64,000 nt of DNA from Himantopus leucocephalus (GCA_003993805.1 RSEF01000014.1:999774-1063773); one strand, 5' to 3'. Shown: positions 1-12,391, counted from the stretch's first letter. Notes: generated from the letters alone by a model not told the origin. Numbers and translations are program-made.

Positions 1-480
1 GGACAAGGGCTCATGATCTTGAGACTTCTCCCAGCTGTTTATATGTTCATCTGCCAATTTGTCCTGGTTGGGTGGTCTGTAACAGACTCCCACCATGATA
101 TGTGCCTTGTTGGCCTTCCCCCTAATTCTTACCCATAGACACTCAACCCTATTTTCACCACCATTTAGTTCTAGACATTCATAACACTCCCGGGCATACA
201 GGGCCACCCCCACCGCCTCTCCTTGCTTGCCTATCCTTCCTGAAGAGCTTATAGACATTCGATGTAGCACTCCACTTGTGCGAGTCATCCCACCATGTTT
301 CTGTGATGGCGACTACATCGAAGCTTTACTGTTGCACAATGGCTTCCAGCTCCTCCTGTTTGTTGCCCATGCTACCTGCATTAGTGTAGAAGCACTTCAT
401 TTGGGCTATTGATCCCGCCTCCTTTTTACTGGGAGAAGCCCTAATTCCTGCCTGACCATTCTGAGCCGTGGCCAAAATTT
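1..480 (-). pseudogene. CR1 ORF2 remnant, endonuclease N-terminus
   Basis: ORF2 of CR1 encodes an APE-type endonuclease followed by reverse transcriptase. The minus strand here shows the typical ORF2 opening, with TNAGSMGNKQEELEAIVQQ at about 328-385. A stop codon follows directly, and then the catalytic ITETWWDDSH stretch at about 278-304, whose Glu belongs to the APE active site. Further left, frames continue with scattered stops and a probable frameshift after a Gly-rich run (about 205-230). The reading frame is lost and leaves the window before the reverse transcriptase. Confidence in family is high; confidence in exact domain edges is low. Confidence 0.82.
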
Positions 481-646
481 CTAACCCATCAATGACCCTC
501 ACATCTCTGCTGCTGTGGGAATCTCCGTCCACTACCTTCACTGAGTCAGCAGACCAAGGGACCTCATTAGCATCCTGTCCCATGGACATTGGCATGCCAC
601 CCCCAGCCTTACTCCTAAAGAGCCCAGTTTCATCCCCTTCCCCCTT

Positions 647-1600
647 CTACTCTAGTTTTAAGCCCTGCCAACTCCTGCACCGAGAACCTTCTCCCCCTTT
701 GAGACAGGTGTACCTGTCAGTTGCCAGCAAGCCTGGTGTTGCGTAAACCAACCCATGACCAAAAAACCCAAAGTCCTGCTGCTGACACCAGGCTTGGAGC
801 CAGGTAATGATCTGCTGGCTCTTCTTCCTGTTACTTCTCTCATCCTTCCCTGCAGCTGGAATGATAGAGGAGAACACTACTTGTGCTCCTGATCCCTTAA
901 CCAGTCATGCCAAGGCCTGGAAGTCTCTCTTGAGCGCCCTCAGGTTTCTTGTTGTCAGTTCATTGCTGCTTGCCTGAAAAATAAGTACTGGGCAGTAATC
1001 TGAAGGCTGTACTGGGGGGAAGCTTTCTCTTTATATGTCTAACCCGGGCCTCAGGGAGGCAGCAGACTTTGCTGAGAAGTTGGTCTAGTCTGCATATTGG
1101 GCCTTCTGCTCCCTTCAGGAGGGAGTCATCTATGACGATGAGCTGTCTTTTTTTTCCTTATGGAGGAGGTTTTGATGCTGGGTGTAGTGTGGCTTAACTT
1201 TGGTGACACCTCCGCACCCATTGAATCATCTTCCTTGTCGTCGTTCGGTTCCACTTGCAGAACCTCATACCTGTTTTGCAAAGGTACCTGAGAAGGTGGG
1301 GGAGTTACTGAGGAGACACGCCTGCTTCGCTGGGCAGGAACTTGTTGCCATTGCCCCCTATGCTCTAACTTACCTAATTCGGCTTAGCAAAGAGAGGGAT
1401 CCGCTGTATCATGCGCCCTGTGTGTTTATGGGGCCTGGCTGAGGGAAGGCAGGGTGCGACTCCACCAGCCTGTCTCCCTCTCGCACTCCCTGGTAGTTCT
1501 CAATCTACTTACCCCTTCCCGCAGCTCCATTACTAGGTGGAGGAGTTCCTCTACCTGGGCACACGTCCCACAGGCGTGCTCACTGCTGCCGTCTGATACT
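647..1600 (-). pseudogene. CR1 ORF1 remnant (Cys motif, coiled coil, SGNH-like esterase domain)
   Basis: In CR1 elements ORF1 encodes a nucleic-acid-binding and esterase-like protein of the retrotransposition particle. Here the minus strand shows a C-x-x-C segment followed by a Leu and Glu-rich helix (EELLHLVMELREGV) ending near 1440. The esterase block then begins with LIVIDDSLLKGAEGP near 1100-1145, where the presumed nucleophile Ser after Asp-Asp is kept. The C-terminal block FFGHGLVY and PGLLATD lies near 740-790. Just after that Asp the frame shifts by one base, so the expected His-Leu-Ser continuation is found in another frame. In-frame stops also occur between these blocks. It is a dead copy: no intact start-to-stop reading frame remains. 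Similar ORF1 proteins exist in L2 and other CR1-clade elements, but the order and wording fit CR1. Confidence 0.8.
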
Positions 1601-1605
1601 GAGAG

Positions 1606-3719
1606 AGAGATACATACACAGGCATACGTATGGTTTTAACATATATGTATATTCACATATACATATTACATTTGACCTGTGTCTTCCTGAAGTCATATGT
1701 GTATTTTATAAATGGTCTATAAGTAACGTGAGCTGCTGCTACTGGAACACTGCACTGCAGGTGGACGAGGGTTTTATGAGGTTTCCATTTTGCTTGCGAG
1801 GGTGGGTGGCTCCACTCCTCCGCTGCCCTGCGCCCTGCCAGCGGCTGCCGTGCCCAAGACGATGGACATCTGCAGGGGCTGCATCGGGCTGCGGCCACAG
1901 CAATACAGCTCACTGGGTGGCTGGTGGCTTTGGAGAGTTTCATGGTGTGTTTTGGTGGAGGTATTAATTCAGCTGCCCTCCGAGGCGAGGGGACCACTGG
2001 CAGACTGAAACCAGCACAAAGGAACACGGCAGATGTTTCATAGTGAGAAGGAAAAACTGGTTTACATCTTATGACTTATGTGCAGATTAGGCACAAATGT
2101 CTGTTTTACACCTTAAATTTCTGGGCACCCAAATCTACCACCATTCCCTTCTCAGGAGAGAGGAAATTTTATTTTTTTTTTAATTTTCATTTTATTTTTT
2201 AAAAAATTCAGATCCATGTCACATTCCTGCAGCATTTCAAACATCTTTTCATTTCCATTCAAGCAGACTGACAGGAGACCCAGCAGGGGCCACAGCATCT
2301 GCTCTTTCAGGCTGCGGCAGCAGTCAGCTTCGCTTCTAGGTTAACAAAAGCTGTGGATCCAAACGCTTCCCCAGGACGGGGTAGTTACTGATGCACAGCA
2401 AACATGTACATTTACATCGTGCTTTATCTGAAGCTGGAGAAAAAAGTCCAGTTTGGCCTTTTCTAGAAGAGGGTCACAACTAGGAGCTGGATCAGGCTTA
2501 AATCTGCAAAGCGCAGCATGCTTCTGCATCATGTCAATACTATTAATAAATTAACCCGAAACTCCTTGCTCATGAAGTTCGGACCTTAGTGTGCAACCGC
2601 TTTGGTAGCGAGATGCCCAGAACAACCCCGTGTGTGGCGACTGATGCCAGGCCACTGGGTGGCTGAACCTGGTCCCCGCAGTGTGCCCAGCTCCAGCTTC
2701 AGCCCTTCCTCAGCTGAGCGGCATTAGCAGTCGGTGTCTCAGCTGTGCCCAATTTCACAGCCCTGCAAGCCAGGGCTTCCAGCCAAGGGCAGCCAGGTGA
2801 AGGAATAAACCATGCTGAAGTGCTGATTTGGCACCAGAATAGCCAAGATTGTCTTTCATAAAAGAATGAAAAATTGCCATCCGTGTCTGGTTTTTAACTA
2901 TAGTAGAACCTCACGAATCTCCCGCTTTTTAAGTGTTAATAGACAGCAAGGATTTAGAGCTGTTTGCATTTGTGAAGCCTCAGATTACTAACATCTTCTG
3001 ATTTTAGAAAATAGGCTTCAGATTCTTTCGTAACGGATGAAGAAATGTCAAATATCTGGGCACTGAAACGAAATCCCTATTGTCAAGGCAATTAAATACC
3101 TCGTTCCTGTTGCACTCGGTTCACTGTGCCTTCCTATTGGCAAACTGCTCTGCAGTAAGTTTTGTGTCATTACCGCGAATTAACCATCTTCTACACTCTA
3201 TAAATATTAATTATGATGGAGACAGATTAGGCATGGCAGATGCAAAAATGTGATGACGCTGTCTCAAGTAGACAGAGATACATGGTCTTTCAAGCCCGCA
3301 TGACGCTGTAGACAGCTCAGACAGACCATTGCGTGATGCAGCGGGATTTTTGTGTGTAGCATCAAAGAGCGTGCAGATCCTAGCTGAAGTCCACAAAAAA
3401 ATACAAAACACTTGAGCACCTGGTAGCTTGATGCTTTGTTTTTTTTCTCCTGGTCTTTAAAGTAGTGGCCAATGACACATTTGGAGATAATTAAAACAAA
3501 GGTTGAGCTTTTTTTTTTTTAATATGCCATGAGTATTAGCAGCTGTACGAGGAATAAGCCAGCAAAAAAGCAGCATACTTCTTATACCATCTATAAATAA
3601 AACCAGGCTTCAAAACTGAGAGAGCAGTCTTTTTTTTTTTTTTTTTNTCCCCCTCCACAGAAAATCTTTTCTTTGTGCCAGGACTAAAATATTAGCACTG
3701 TGTTCCCTCCTCTGTTTAA
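1606..3719. other. Intergenic sequence without a recognised gene
   Basis: No exon or open frame that I can tie to a protein family. It begins with an AT-rich stretch with repeated ATATGTATA-like words (about 1630-1675) and holds a T/A-rich run at 2169-2213. Several T runs occur between 3430 and 3647, the last ending in a single N at 3647. This lies downstream of XYLT1 in gene orientation. Confidence 0.5.
3647..3647. other. Ambiguous base (N) after a T run
   Basis: Single N directly after 17 T bases. Most likely an unresolved homopolymer end. Confidence 0.9.
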
Positions 3720-4043
3720 ACAGACCTCATTGCATCTAAGTGCCAAAAAAGTGGAATTCCTGAACAGCAGGTGAAAAGAAAACACAAGATCAAAAGCAGT
3801 TCTGGCTGCCAAGAGAACCTGCAGCACTGCTTGAGGGTGCATGAAAAAGTCACGCAGACTCCTGGTGGTGTCAAAGACTTTTGGAAGGTCGTCAAGGAGC
3901 TTTTTTCAAGCATCCCACATCAAAAAGCAGCACTAGGAGACGAACCTGCAATACATCATGAGGATGGTGCTAAAGATACCAATCACCCACTTGTAGAAGA
4001 ATTTAACTGTTTTTCCCCATCGCATCTATGGAAGCAGCTCTAA
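3720..4043 (+). other. Open frame of 107 codons, possible ancient retroelement fragment
   Basis: A plus-strand frame is open from just after a stop at 3717 to a TAA at 4041. It has no ATG near its beginning. The middle reads DFWKVVKELFSS, then a Pro, a Gly-rich spacer and VEEFNCFSP. That spacing (Phe-Trp, then Pro, then an Asp/Gly stretch, then Phe-Asn-x-Phe) resembles the linker between endonuclease and reverse transcriptase in many LINE ORF2 proteins. It does not match the CR1 copy at the left end. No flanking LINE domain was recognised, and an open frame of this length can arise by chance. I do not assign a function. Confidence 0.2.
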
Positions 4044-4903
4044 GAAATCAGCGCAACATGGAGCCTGTGGGTAAGAAAATAAATTTAAGTGCTCATACTG
4101 GGTGAACATTAGGCAATGGCTGGTTTGGGTCCATAACCCACCAGGGGGACTATGGAAGAAATGTGTCTTTCTGAGCTCATCCTTTCAGTAAAGGCAAAGG
4201 AGCCATATTTTGCTGTCCTTGTAACCAGCCAGACCTAACATTAATCCTATTTCTGTACCCAGCTGCTTATTCATAAGCCCATGACTAAGTCCTATCTCTT
4301 TGGGATGACGTATACTTTGGGGATGCGTGGAAGAAACTGCTCCAACGCTCCTCATAGTTAACGGCCTTCAGAAAAGAGACCTAAGTCAAGCTCCTTGTTA
4401 ACCCCTTTTGCCCCCTCTGCCTACCATTCCTTGGCAGCTTTAGAAAAGGCAGGGAGAACCTGGCCCAAAAGCAGTCATCTGAGCTTGAAAACTAGGAGAA
4501 CATGGCTCAAAAAGCTTGGCCGTGTCTCTGGATCCCACGGAGCAGGCAGTGCGGGGAGTTCAACCCATCTCCCAACACTGCCGCTGGCGGCGGCACCCCC
4601 CGTCAGGCTGCAGTTAGCACTGCGTGCCCGCGACTGATTGTCTTGACCCACAAAAATTGATTTCTGACAGGCGTCCCTGAACGTTTCCCCCGTAATTGCT
4701 ACGGCTGGGAAACAGAGCCTGAGAAACGACTGACCGGGCAGCGTATTGGCATCAGCACCGGGATCACAGATCGGTAGTGCTTGGTCCCATTTTTCCTCCT
4801 AAATTCCACCAAGCAGCAAAGTTTTTTAAATAAAGACTTACATCAGTGGGGTCGAAAAATAATACAAGTTGCACATCTATTCCTAAAGACAGCCTTTTTT
4901 TTT
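4044..4903. other. Intergenic sequence, nothing recognised
   Basis: Unique-looking sequence with a moderately GC-rich patch near 4520-4640. No exon, RNA gene or repeat could be supported. It separates the possible distal end of the XYLT1 3' UTR from the upstream intergenic DNA. Confidence 0.4.
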
Positions 4904-4909
4904 TTTATT
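4904..4909 (-). promoter_or_regulatory. XYLT1: Candidate distal poly(A) signal for XYLT1
   Basis: AATAAA on the minus strand (TTTATT on plus), immediately followed in the transcript by a run of A, about 7.6 kb after the stop codon. The A run could also be templated low-complexity sequence, so this is only a candidate end. Confidence 0.3.
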
Positions 4910-7900
4910 TTAAAATTCTGCATCTGAAAACACAGTATGACAGAAAGCATTTATATACAACTGCAGTGTTTTTGGTATAATACAGTATTTAATACATCCA
5001 TTTCTTTTTCTGCAAAAAAATTTGCTTTGTCGGACAAAAGAAACCAAACTCCCATTGACAAAGAATACAGCTAAGGCACATTGTTTTCTGCTAAATGAAA
5101 GACAAAAGGGTGCAAAACCGGGTAGTGCAATAATTGCTGAAAATCACATTCTACTACAAGAAAAGCATTCTGACTTTGAACTTTGATTACCAGTCAATTT
5201 AAGACATTTCAATATCTCATAAAATACTCCTTTAAATAAATAGCAAAATATCTACATCTTTCAGTGTGTTCCATTTGAATTTCCAATTTTTTTTAAACTT
5301 TGCTGTATATACATGGTTTTCTTCTTTTCTTATTCAATAGCTTACAAAATATTTCTGTACAGTTTTATGCATATTATGATCTATAACAAAATAGTTATTT
5401 CTTAAAACTATATTACCACCAGTCTTTGAAAATGACAAGAATAGGAATAACTTATTATGGACTATGTTAGGCAATACAAAAATCCAATCAACCCAAAACA
5501 AAACCAAAACAACAAAGTCAGAAAAATCATTTCATGAACTTGAATTAATTCTTTTTATTTCACAAATCTTGTTTCTATGTAAACCCTTTTCTGTTGCCTT
5601 TGGGTTGTATCCGCATCTGAATACCAAAACAAGCTAGGATTTGGGATTCCTCAAAGCACTGCAGCCTGCCGGGAATATTGGTGCTCTGGAAACACAACAG
5701 TTCTCCATGGAGAAAAGTATTAAAGAAACCCAACAGATACAAGCCCTAGCAGAAGTCCTCCGTTTCTGCTGACTTTGACAACCTTTGGATGAAGCTCCAA
5801 AATCCAGGTTTTTGGAAATGCATTTATGACTTGATGATACTGCCAGACTCCTCTGTCTTCTAAGTGTACTGTTAGATTCCCAACCATCACTCAAAGTCTG
5901 GCCCCAAGTGGTGAAGTTCTTCAGATTTTAAGACCATACCATTAAGAGGATTTATCTTCTCCCAGCTGCCAGTACAAATCGGAAAGGAATGCTACTGTGT
6001 CATGTCAAAATGAGTGAAATTACTCCAGAATTTGTCTTGTGCATCTGAGAGCAGTCTGTCCTGTTACAGTCTGAAGATAAACTAAAAGTTATTAAGTTTG
6101 TACTTTGAAGGTAATTAAATCAACCTTCCTTATCTACAGTGAGTTGCAAAAGACAGAGCTCATAATTTCCTAAGGTTTATATGAACATCTGAGCCTTCCT
6201 TTTGCCCAAAGGGAAGGTCATTTTCTTCCCTTAAAGACTGCATTTGTAAGCAATTTCTATTGTATTTGTGAAGTGTAAGCTGACAGCAACACAACTGAGC
6301 TGTAATAGAAATCTCAAGGTGCCTTTTATTCCTTCCACAACAAACAGAAAAAGTGAGCAAGACACAGACAACGCCTAACTTCCTAACACAGTTTAAGGCC
6401 ACATTTAGAAAGGATGAAAGTAAGGCTTTCTTTAAGGGGCAACACACCGGATGCCACAATGGGAACAGACACCGAGCGGTCCAAAGCTGATAGGATTCAC
6501 CCAAGGAAAAAATCTGAAACAACATCCTAATTCTGGCCAGGAGGTCTGTGCCTTCTTTTGGATGCAAGCAGGAAAATAAAATGAAATGCCGTAGACATCC
6601 TCCTCCAGAATATTCCCAGCAAACTGAAGGTGCTCCCCTAGCAAACGATTGCTATCTTCTCAGTCGAGGGTGTTAATTACAACAGAACCAAAGACAAGTC
6701 AAGTCATTACAATATACAAATGCAGCGCAATGAACCGCGCCTAGAATTGTCACTCTGTTATCAGAGGCACCTGTACAGTATCTTGCTGTTTATTTGGCAA
6801 GGTTACAAGTAATACTTCTAGGTTTTAACGAAGAAGAAAGAGAATTTGCATAGATTGTACATTCAGTTCAAGGAGATTTCTGGTACCTTTTTTGTTGTTA
6901 TCAGGTAAACGTGTTTGCAGACACAGTGAGGTAGCAGCTGTGATAGCACCCATGAGCAAAAGAAGGTAACCAAGGCAGAAGCAAAGAGCAGAGAGTGATC
7001 TACACACGACTGTTAGTATAAAGGAACAAAATCAACACGGTACCTGCAGTATCATGAGGGTTAATCGCTGCCAACACCACACTTAACTGGAGACAGCGTA
7101 ATGCTACCGTGGTCCTTCGTAACACGGGCTGTAAGATTTTGTTGCCTCAATTTTCCATGCTCTCAGCCTGATTCTTCTCTCCCTTACCGTGATGGTGGTG
7201 GTGAAGGCCAGTCTCTTCTACTCTACACCTTTGAAGGTTGTTACAAATCAGACCATTCGCTTGCTCTTGGAAGAGTCTACAGGAAAAAAGGTATTTCCCT
7301 ACAAATTCTTCCTTGCTACTCTTAACCCTAATTCACATTTCTTTGGCCCCTCTGTGCCTGGTTGCAGCAGCGCCTACCCTCAGCAAGGGCTCTGCAGCAG
7401 GTATTCCTGCTCTCAGTAACTCCTGCTGGGCCCCTCAAAGGGCAGCGTCCTGCCCCCTCCAACGCCACACTGCTCCTGCCCTCTCTGCGGGCATCAGCCC
7501 TGGAGCGGTCTTGGCAGAAGCCTGAGGGTTTGGTCTGGAAAGACTTTTACATGATGTTTTCAATTGCCCGTTAATATGAGTTTAATTTAATGTCCTACAA
7601 ATTCTTAAGACTATCTTGGAGGCCTTGAATGGTTGAAATAAAAGCACATGTGGATCATTATCTTTCCACAACCAGCCTGAAGCACGGCCAGTGGGAAACG
7701 CCACTAGCCACTTTCTACCACATCAGTCTTACTCTGTTGCTGAAATAACCAAACCTACATATATTAAATACCCATGCCTGAAAATCAGGAAAAGAGAACT
7801 GCTATCACTTTTACTGACTCCCTCACATGTGTTAGTACTGAGCTGACTGAAGGCTGCTCTGCAAAGCAAACTTTCCTGATCTGCAGCTAGGGCTTTTGAA

Positions 7901-10900
7901 GAAGCCTAAGGGATTTGGCTCACGCAAGTACAAAACTTCCTGCTCAATGGAAAGCGGTGGAGTCGGCCAAGGTTTCATGTGGCCAACTCCTGAAGCTTTG
8001 GGATCTGGGAAGACAACGAGGAGGGTGTGATAGCCAGCGGCAAGCTGGCAGCTCTCTGACAGCTGTGATGAAAGAGAACTAGAGAAATCAACAGAAAGTT
8101 GGTCCTCATTGCCTCGCCACAATAAAAAATCTGGTTTTGGTTTTTTTTTTTTTTATCTGGGAAATCAAAACTGAGACCTCACGGTATCAATGTTTCTCAG
8201 CCGTGCCGTGCAGAAAGCGCCCAGTTTGTTTGAAGTTTTGTTGCAGCACAATTGTGTCAAACTTCTGCAAAGTTTCAGAATCTTCTTTATCCTTCATCTC
8301 CTTTGGCAAGGTTTAGAATATCCCAGTTCTATTTCACTGACTTCACTACTCTGTTCACTATAATCGTAGCTAAGAGTGATGGAGATTTCATTAGTATGGC
8401 CATTAGTGCTGTAGGAGATGGACAGAAGGTGAATACACATTAGTTGGTCCTTTTGAAGGTGCTGCAGGATCATTGTTAATATGCCGTTAAACAACTGTAC
8501 ATGCATTGCACACTGAAGCCAATACCTAGGAAAGTCAATTGGTAACACACGAATGCACATTCCTGTATCTCTAGGCTTAGCGATAACGAAGGCTTAACAA
8601 CAGAGATACAGACGGACCTCCCTGTATAACGCTTGCTATCATGAAGGAATTGCTAAAATTCTCTGCTTGCTGAGAGCACAAAAAATGAAGGCATAATTTC
8701 AATTCTAAAAAGCCCTGAATATCAGAAAATGAAAATACAAATATACTACTCAATGTCCAAATGCCATCAAAGAAAGAATCGTACAAATCTGAAAATAAAC
8801 TGCCATTTGAGCTATTTCTATTAGCCGCATATAAACAGGTTTGCATAATGCTAAGACAGACTTTGGACATAATTCATTAAATCACGTATGTAGATGTTCC
8901 GCATTTTGCCACATTCCCTTTCTGTGTAATACTGATCGATCGCAGAAGTGTTACATGGCTATTGCACAGAATGGGCGGGGAATTTAAACGATCAAAGCTT
9001 TACACACAGGGCAAATGTGTGCATGTGGAAATACACCCCTCTCCCACAGAAATGGATTTTGATCAAAACTGGATTTCAGTTGGAGTCCCATTGAACAAGG
9101 ACTAGCCAGCGTGATTGGAAAATAACACTTGCACATTCAAATGAAGATCCATAACTTGCTTGTTTGTACTAACTGTGGGTCCCTGCTCTGAATTCTCCTT
9201 TTCACCAAATGTAAGATCTGTGAAGTTATTCTCTTCTAACAATACAGAATATTCATCACAGGCTCCACGTGCCTGCCATTTCAGAACCAGAAAAGCCGCT
9301 AAGCAGGACGTTGGTCTTAGCAGCGCTACCACAGCGTCAGCTTGGAGCAAGCTCTGACCCCTGATGCAGAGCCTTGCTTTCCGTGGTTTTTCTTCACAAC
9401 TACAGCACTTTGTAACTCAGACAGTGTCCCACATATAACTTATGTATCTGCGTCTGCATATTCATAGCTATAGCAGAGGTTGTCATTTAGGTCCAAAACT
9501 TGACACTGCCCCAGAAGATTTTCCAAACATGACAGCTCATCCTTTGATGACTTCAGACACAGACAGTATTTACTCGTACCATACTGTCACACCTTTTATT
9601 TATGCTGGACTTGACTCTCAAGTCCTTACTCAGCATGAGAACTCTGTGGAAGTTTTGCCCGAGAAAGGACTGCAGGACCAGCCTCTTCAGTTCTGCATCA
9701 TATGTAGCAACAGCAGCACTGGGATTGCCAGCGTGCTACAAAACTTCTTTGTGTAGACGCTTTTTGTCTTTCAGAAAATAAACTAGCATAAATTTTGTTT
9801 TGAGATATTTTAAACCTAGCATATAATGTGAAGAGAGATATCAGCAACTATTTGTTTTCTTTCCCTTTTTTGTACTAAAACAAAATAATTCGCACCTTGT
9901 ATTTTAAATGATAAAAGTGGCAGATTTTCTTCTAACCGCAAAAGATGGGACTATTGCCACCTTCTGCTTGGTCTAGTTAATAATGAAAACTTACCAACAA
10001 AGCACTTAAAAACATTCCTGCTTAAGAATTAAAAAAGTATCAAATTTAAAAACCAAGTTATCTGCATGTGTGTGTGGGCGCACCCTTATACGTATGCTTC
10101 TGTGCAAGACAGACTGAAGATTTTGTGACTACCCCAGCAGCCTTATTGAGAACAATCACTGCCTAGGATTGTTAAGGAATTTTGTTGTGTGCCCTAAATA
10201 TGACGTTCTTCATTTAATCTGCAGGGCTTGAACCGTGCAGTTGCCATTGCATCAGTGTGACTAAAGCCCTGGGTTTCACAGTGAGGGTTGGAGGTCCCCA
10301 GAAAATTTGAACTTCATGAAGGAATGTTAGATTAAAAACAAGCACTGTTAAAACAACCCTACTGAATAAGTAATAACACCGTGTTTCTATTATATAAACC
10401 TGTTGGCAACCCTGGTTTTAAAGACACTTGCCTCTAGAGGCGGTTGAAAAGCTGGAACGTTATCTTGACGGAAATATTTCAACCAGCTCGCGTTGCTACA
10501 AGCTTTCCTAAAACTACGGCTCTCGTGACTGTCAAAATCAAGACAAAAAAAGAAAGGGAGGTGTGAGGGGAGGAAGGCCTTTTCTTAATAAAGGCAGCTT
10601 CAGTTAGTAAGATAACATAATCTTCAAGCTGCAAAAGCAGCACCTACTAATTAGTCATTGACTAAAACATAAATAATAAATACCTTCTATGCATCCATTT
10701 TTGTGCCAGATAAACATTTCAATGCTCTGCCTTAATGCCAGCACAGCTGACACCGCAATTTCAAGTCCAAAGCAAACTGCAAGTAGCTTTAAACCAATAC
10801 TACAGAGAGAGATACTACAAGCCACTGGGATCTGCCTGTTACGATCGTCTTGCAACTGTTGTTTAAAAGGGAATTCAACCTTTCTGTGAGATGTGATTAC

Positions 10901-12090
10901 GGAATGATTTAAGGGTCTATTTCCCTCCTGATGTGGATGCTTAACTCTCATCAGCAGAAAGTCAGCCATACACACAGAAGGGTAAACAGATACCTTACGT
11001 TATTACATCAACAGGATTTTTTTCCTAATTCACCCAATAGCTTTTAATAGCCATTTTGGGTTATGTTGTTAACATGAGATTACCACAGCAACAACAACAA
11101 AGTGCATGTTTTATGCTAATGTAAAATGCATTAGTTGGAGATGACTTTGCATATAAAATCTATATTTTAAAAAGTTCTTGGAATGTAAATGAATTTTTTC
11201 TTACTGTAGAAAATGCAGCTTAAAATGATGCAAAAGATGCCTATTTAAAACAGAATGCAGCCTGCTAGAAATTCTGAAGACAGGGAAGGGCAGAGTTTGT
11301 TGACAGAATAAAGTAAAAGCACTGAGAAACATGGCACTGCTCTGCTTCACCTTCAGCTCGTGGCTTCGGTGAGAAACCCACGTCCTGCACAGCCTTCCAG
11401 ATGCCCTGCACAAGCCTAGAAGGACCCTTCTTCATGAAGAGCTGGCATAGCTGAGATCAAGGGAGGGAATTAGTGTTAAGACTTACTAGCTGCTACTCAC
11501 ATTAGGTAAGAAATGTGTTGTTGCAGATTTAGGTCCCAATTCTACCACTTTACTGGTTCTGCGCAACTCCACTGCCTGAGAGAACACTCAGCTCGGCTCA
11601 CGAGCAAAATCAGCAAAGGGTGTGAGCAGACAAATCACAAATCACAACGCACCCCCAACATACACACTTGCTGTACTGGAAGTCTGCAAAAATGCTTAGG
11701 TGCTGGTGGGTTAGAAAAAAATCCTACAGATTTGGAAGGGCTGAAATCCAAAATGCTTCTTTGTTCTTTAATATCAGTACGCAGACCCTGAACCTGACTG
11801 CATGAGACATAAACGACTAATGTAGCAAAACACTGGTTCCATTTAGAGTTTATAATGAAATTAGTCCAAGAAATCTCTGAAAATAATCTGAAAGTTTCTG
11901 CTTTTGCTCATTTTCTCTAACTAGGATAACAGACATTAGCTGATTCCAGAATTAGTTTGTGTTATTAAAAAAAAAAAGTGAGGGTGTACCATAATCATTT
12001 CCCGTTCTGTGAGGTAATGTGGCCGTACAGGCTCCAGCCTGCAGTAACCAACCTCCCCAGGAAGCGTAAGTAAAGGGAATTTTGCTGTGA

Positions 12091-12096
12091 TTTATT
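12091..12096 (-). promoter_or_regulatory. XYLT1: Candidate proximal poly(A) signal for XYLT1
   Basis: AATAAA on the minus strand about 410 bases after the stop codon. With the sister site at 12147-12152 it could define a short 3' UTR isoform. No transcript evidence is available here. Confidence 0.3.
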
Positions 12097-12146
12097 CATG
12101 GTAGCAAAATAAAGAAAGCCTATGAAACAGCAGAGGTACAGACAAA

Positions 12147-12152
12147 TTTATT
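12147..12152 (-). promoter_or_regulatory. XYLT1: Second candidate proximal poly(A) signal for XYLT1
   Basis: AATAAA on the minus strand about 350 bases after the stop codon, 50 bases before the other proximal candidate in transcript order. Confidence 0.28.
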
Positions 12153-12182
12153 TTTGAAAATCACTTTTAGCAGCTGCTTCTT

Positions 12183-12317
12183 CACTGCCCTCTCCATGGT
12201 CTGCCGCTACTGTTTTGAAACCTGCCGAGGGTGTGCGGTACGGCCGGGACCTACGGGGCAGCAGAGGCTGCGGGATGACCGAAGCTGCTCCTGACAGAGC
12301 TGATGGAGAGGGCAGTG
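12183..12317 (-). repeat. Inverted repeat in early XYLT1 3' UTR, potential RNA stem
   Basis: CACTGCCCTCTCCAT at 12183-12197 is the exact reverse complement of the 15 bases at 12303-12317. The loop is 105 bases and is GC-rich. The pair begins about 185 bases after the XYLT1 stop codon, so a transcript could fold it into a 15-bp stem that displays the GC-rich loop. An A22 run lies just before the stem in transcript order (12337-12358). Confidence 0.6.
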
Positions 12318-12336
12318 CCAAAGGCCTTGTCAGAGC

Positions 12337-12358
12337 TTTTTTTTTTTTTTTTTTTTTT
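12337..12358. repeat. Homopolymer T22 (A22 in the XYLT1 transcript)
   Basis: Twenty-two consecutive T on the plus strand, about 145-166 bases after the XYLT1 stop codon in transcript order. An internal A tract of this length can prime oligo-dT and create false 3' ends in cDNA data. Confidence 0.9.
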
Positions 12359-12390
12359 GTTCCCTAATGAATAGTGTTATTTTTCTGACC

Positions 12391-12391
12391 N
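12391..12391. other. Ambiguous base (N) in XYLT1 3' UTR
   Basis: Single N about 112 bases after the stop codon in transcript order, between TTTTTCTGACC and ACAAAAAAG. Probably an unresolved position near the T22 run. Confidence 0.9.

Larger units (their letters stand above)
1..1605 (-). mobile_element. CR1-type LINE, 5' part, degenerate, truncated by the window edge
   Basis: Read on the minus strand this stretch carries the recognisable order of an avian CR1 retrotransposon: a Cys-rich and coiled-coil ORF1 start (CGTCAQVEELLH, near 1510-1580), the ORF1 esterase-like domain (about 650-1170), then the start of ORF2 with the endonuclease (about 1-480). The copy is broken by many stops and frameshifts and cannot be active. 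The 3' part, with reverse transcriptase and tail repeats, would lie to the left of the window. The 5' boundary is uncertain by some tens of bases; beyond about 1605 the sequence turns into an AT-rich simple stretch. The identification rests on remembered CR1 protein motifs, not on a search. Confidence 0.88.

Noticed and set aside
9442..9756. 104-codon plus-strand frame within the putative 3' UTR
   Set aside because: Composition looks ordinary but no motif is recognised and it is antisense to the UTR. Probably chance.
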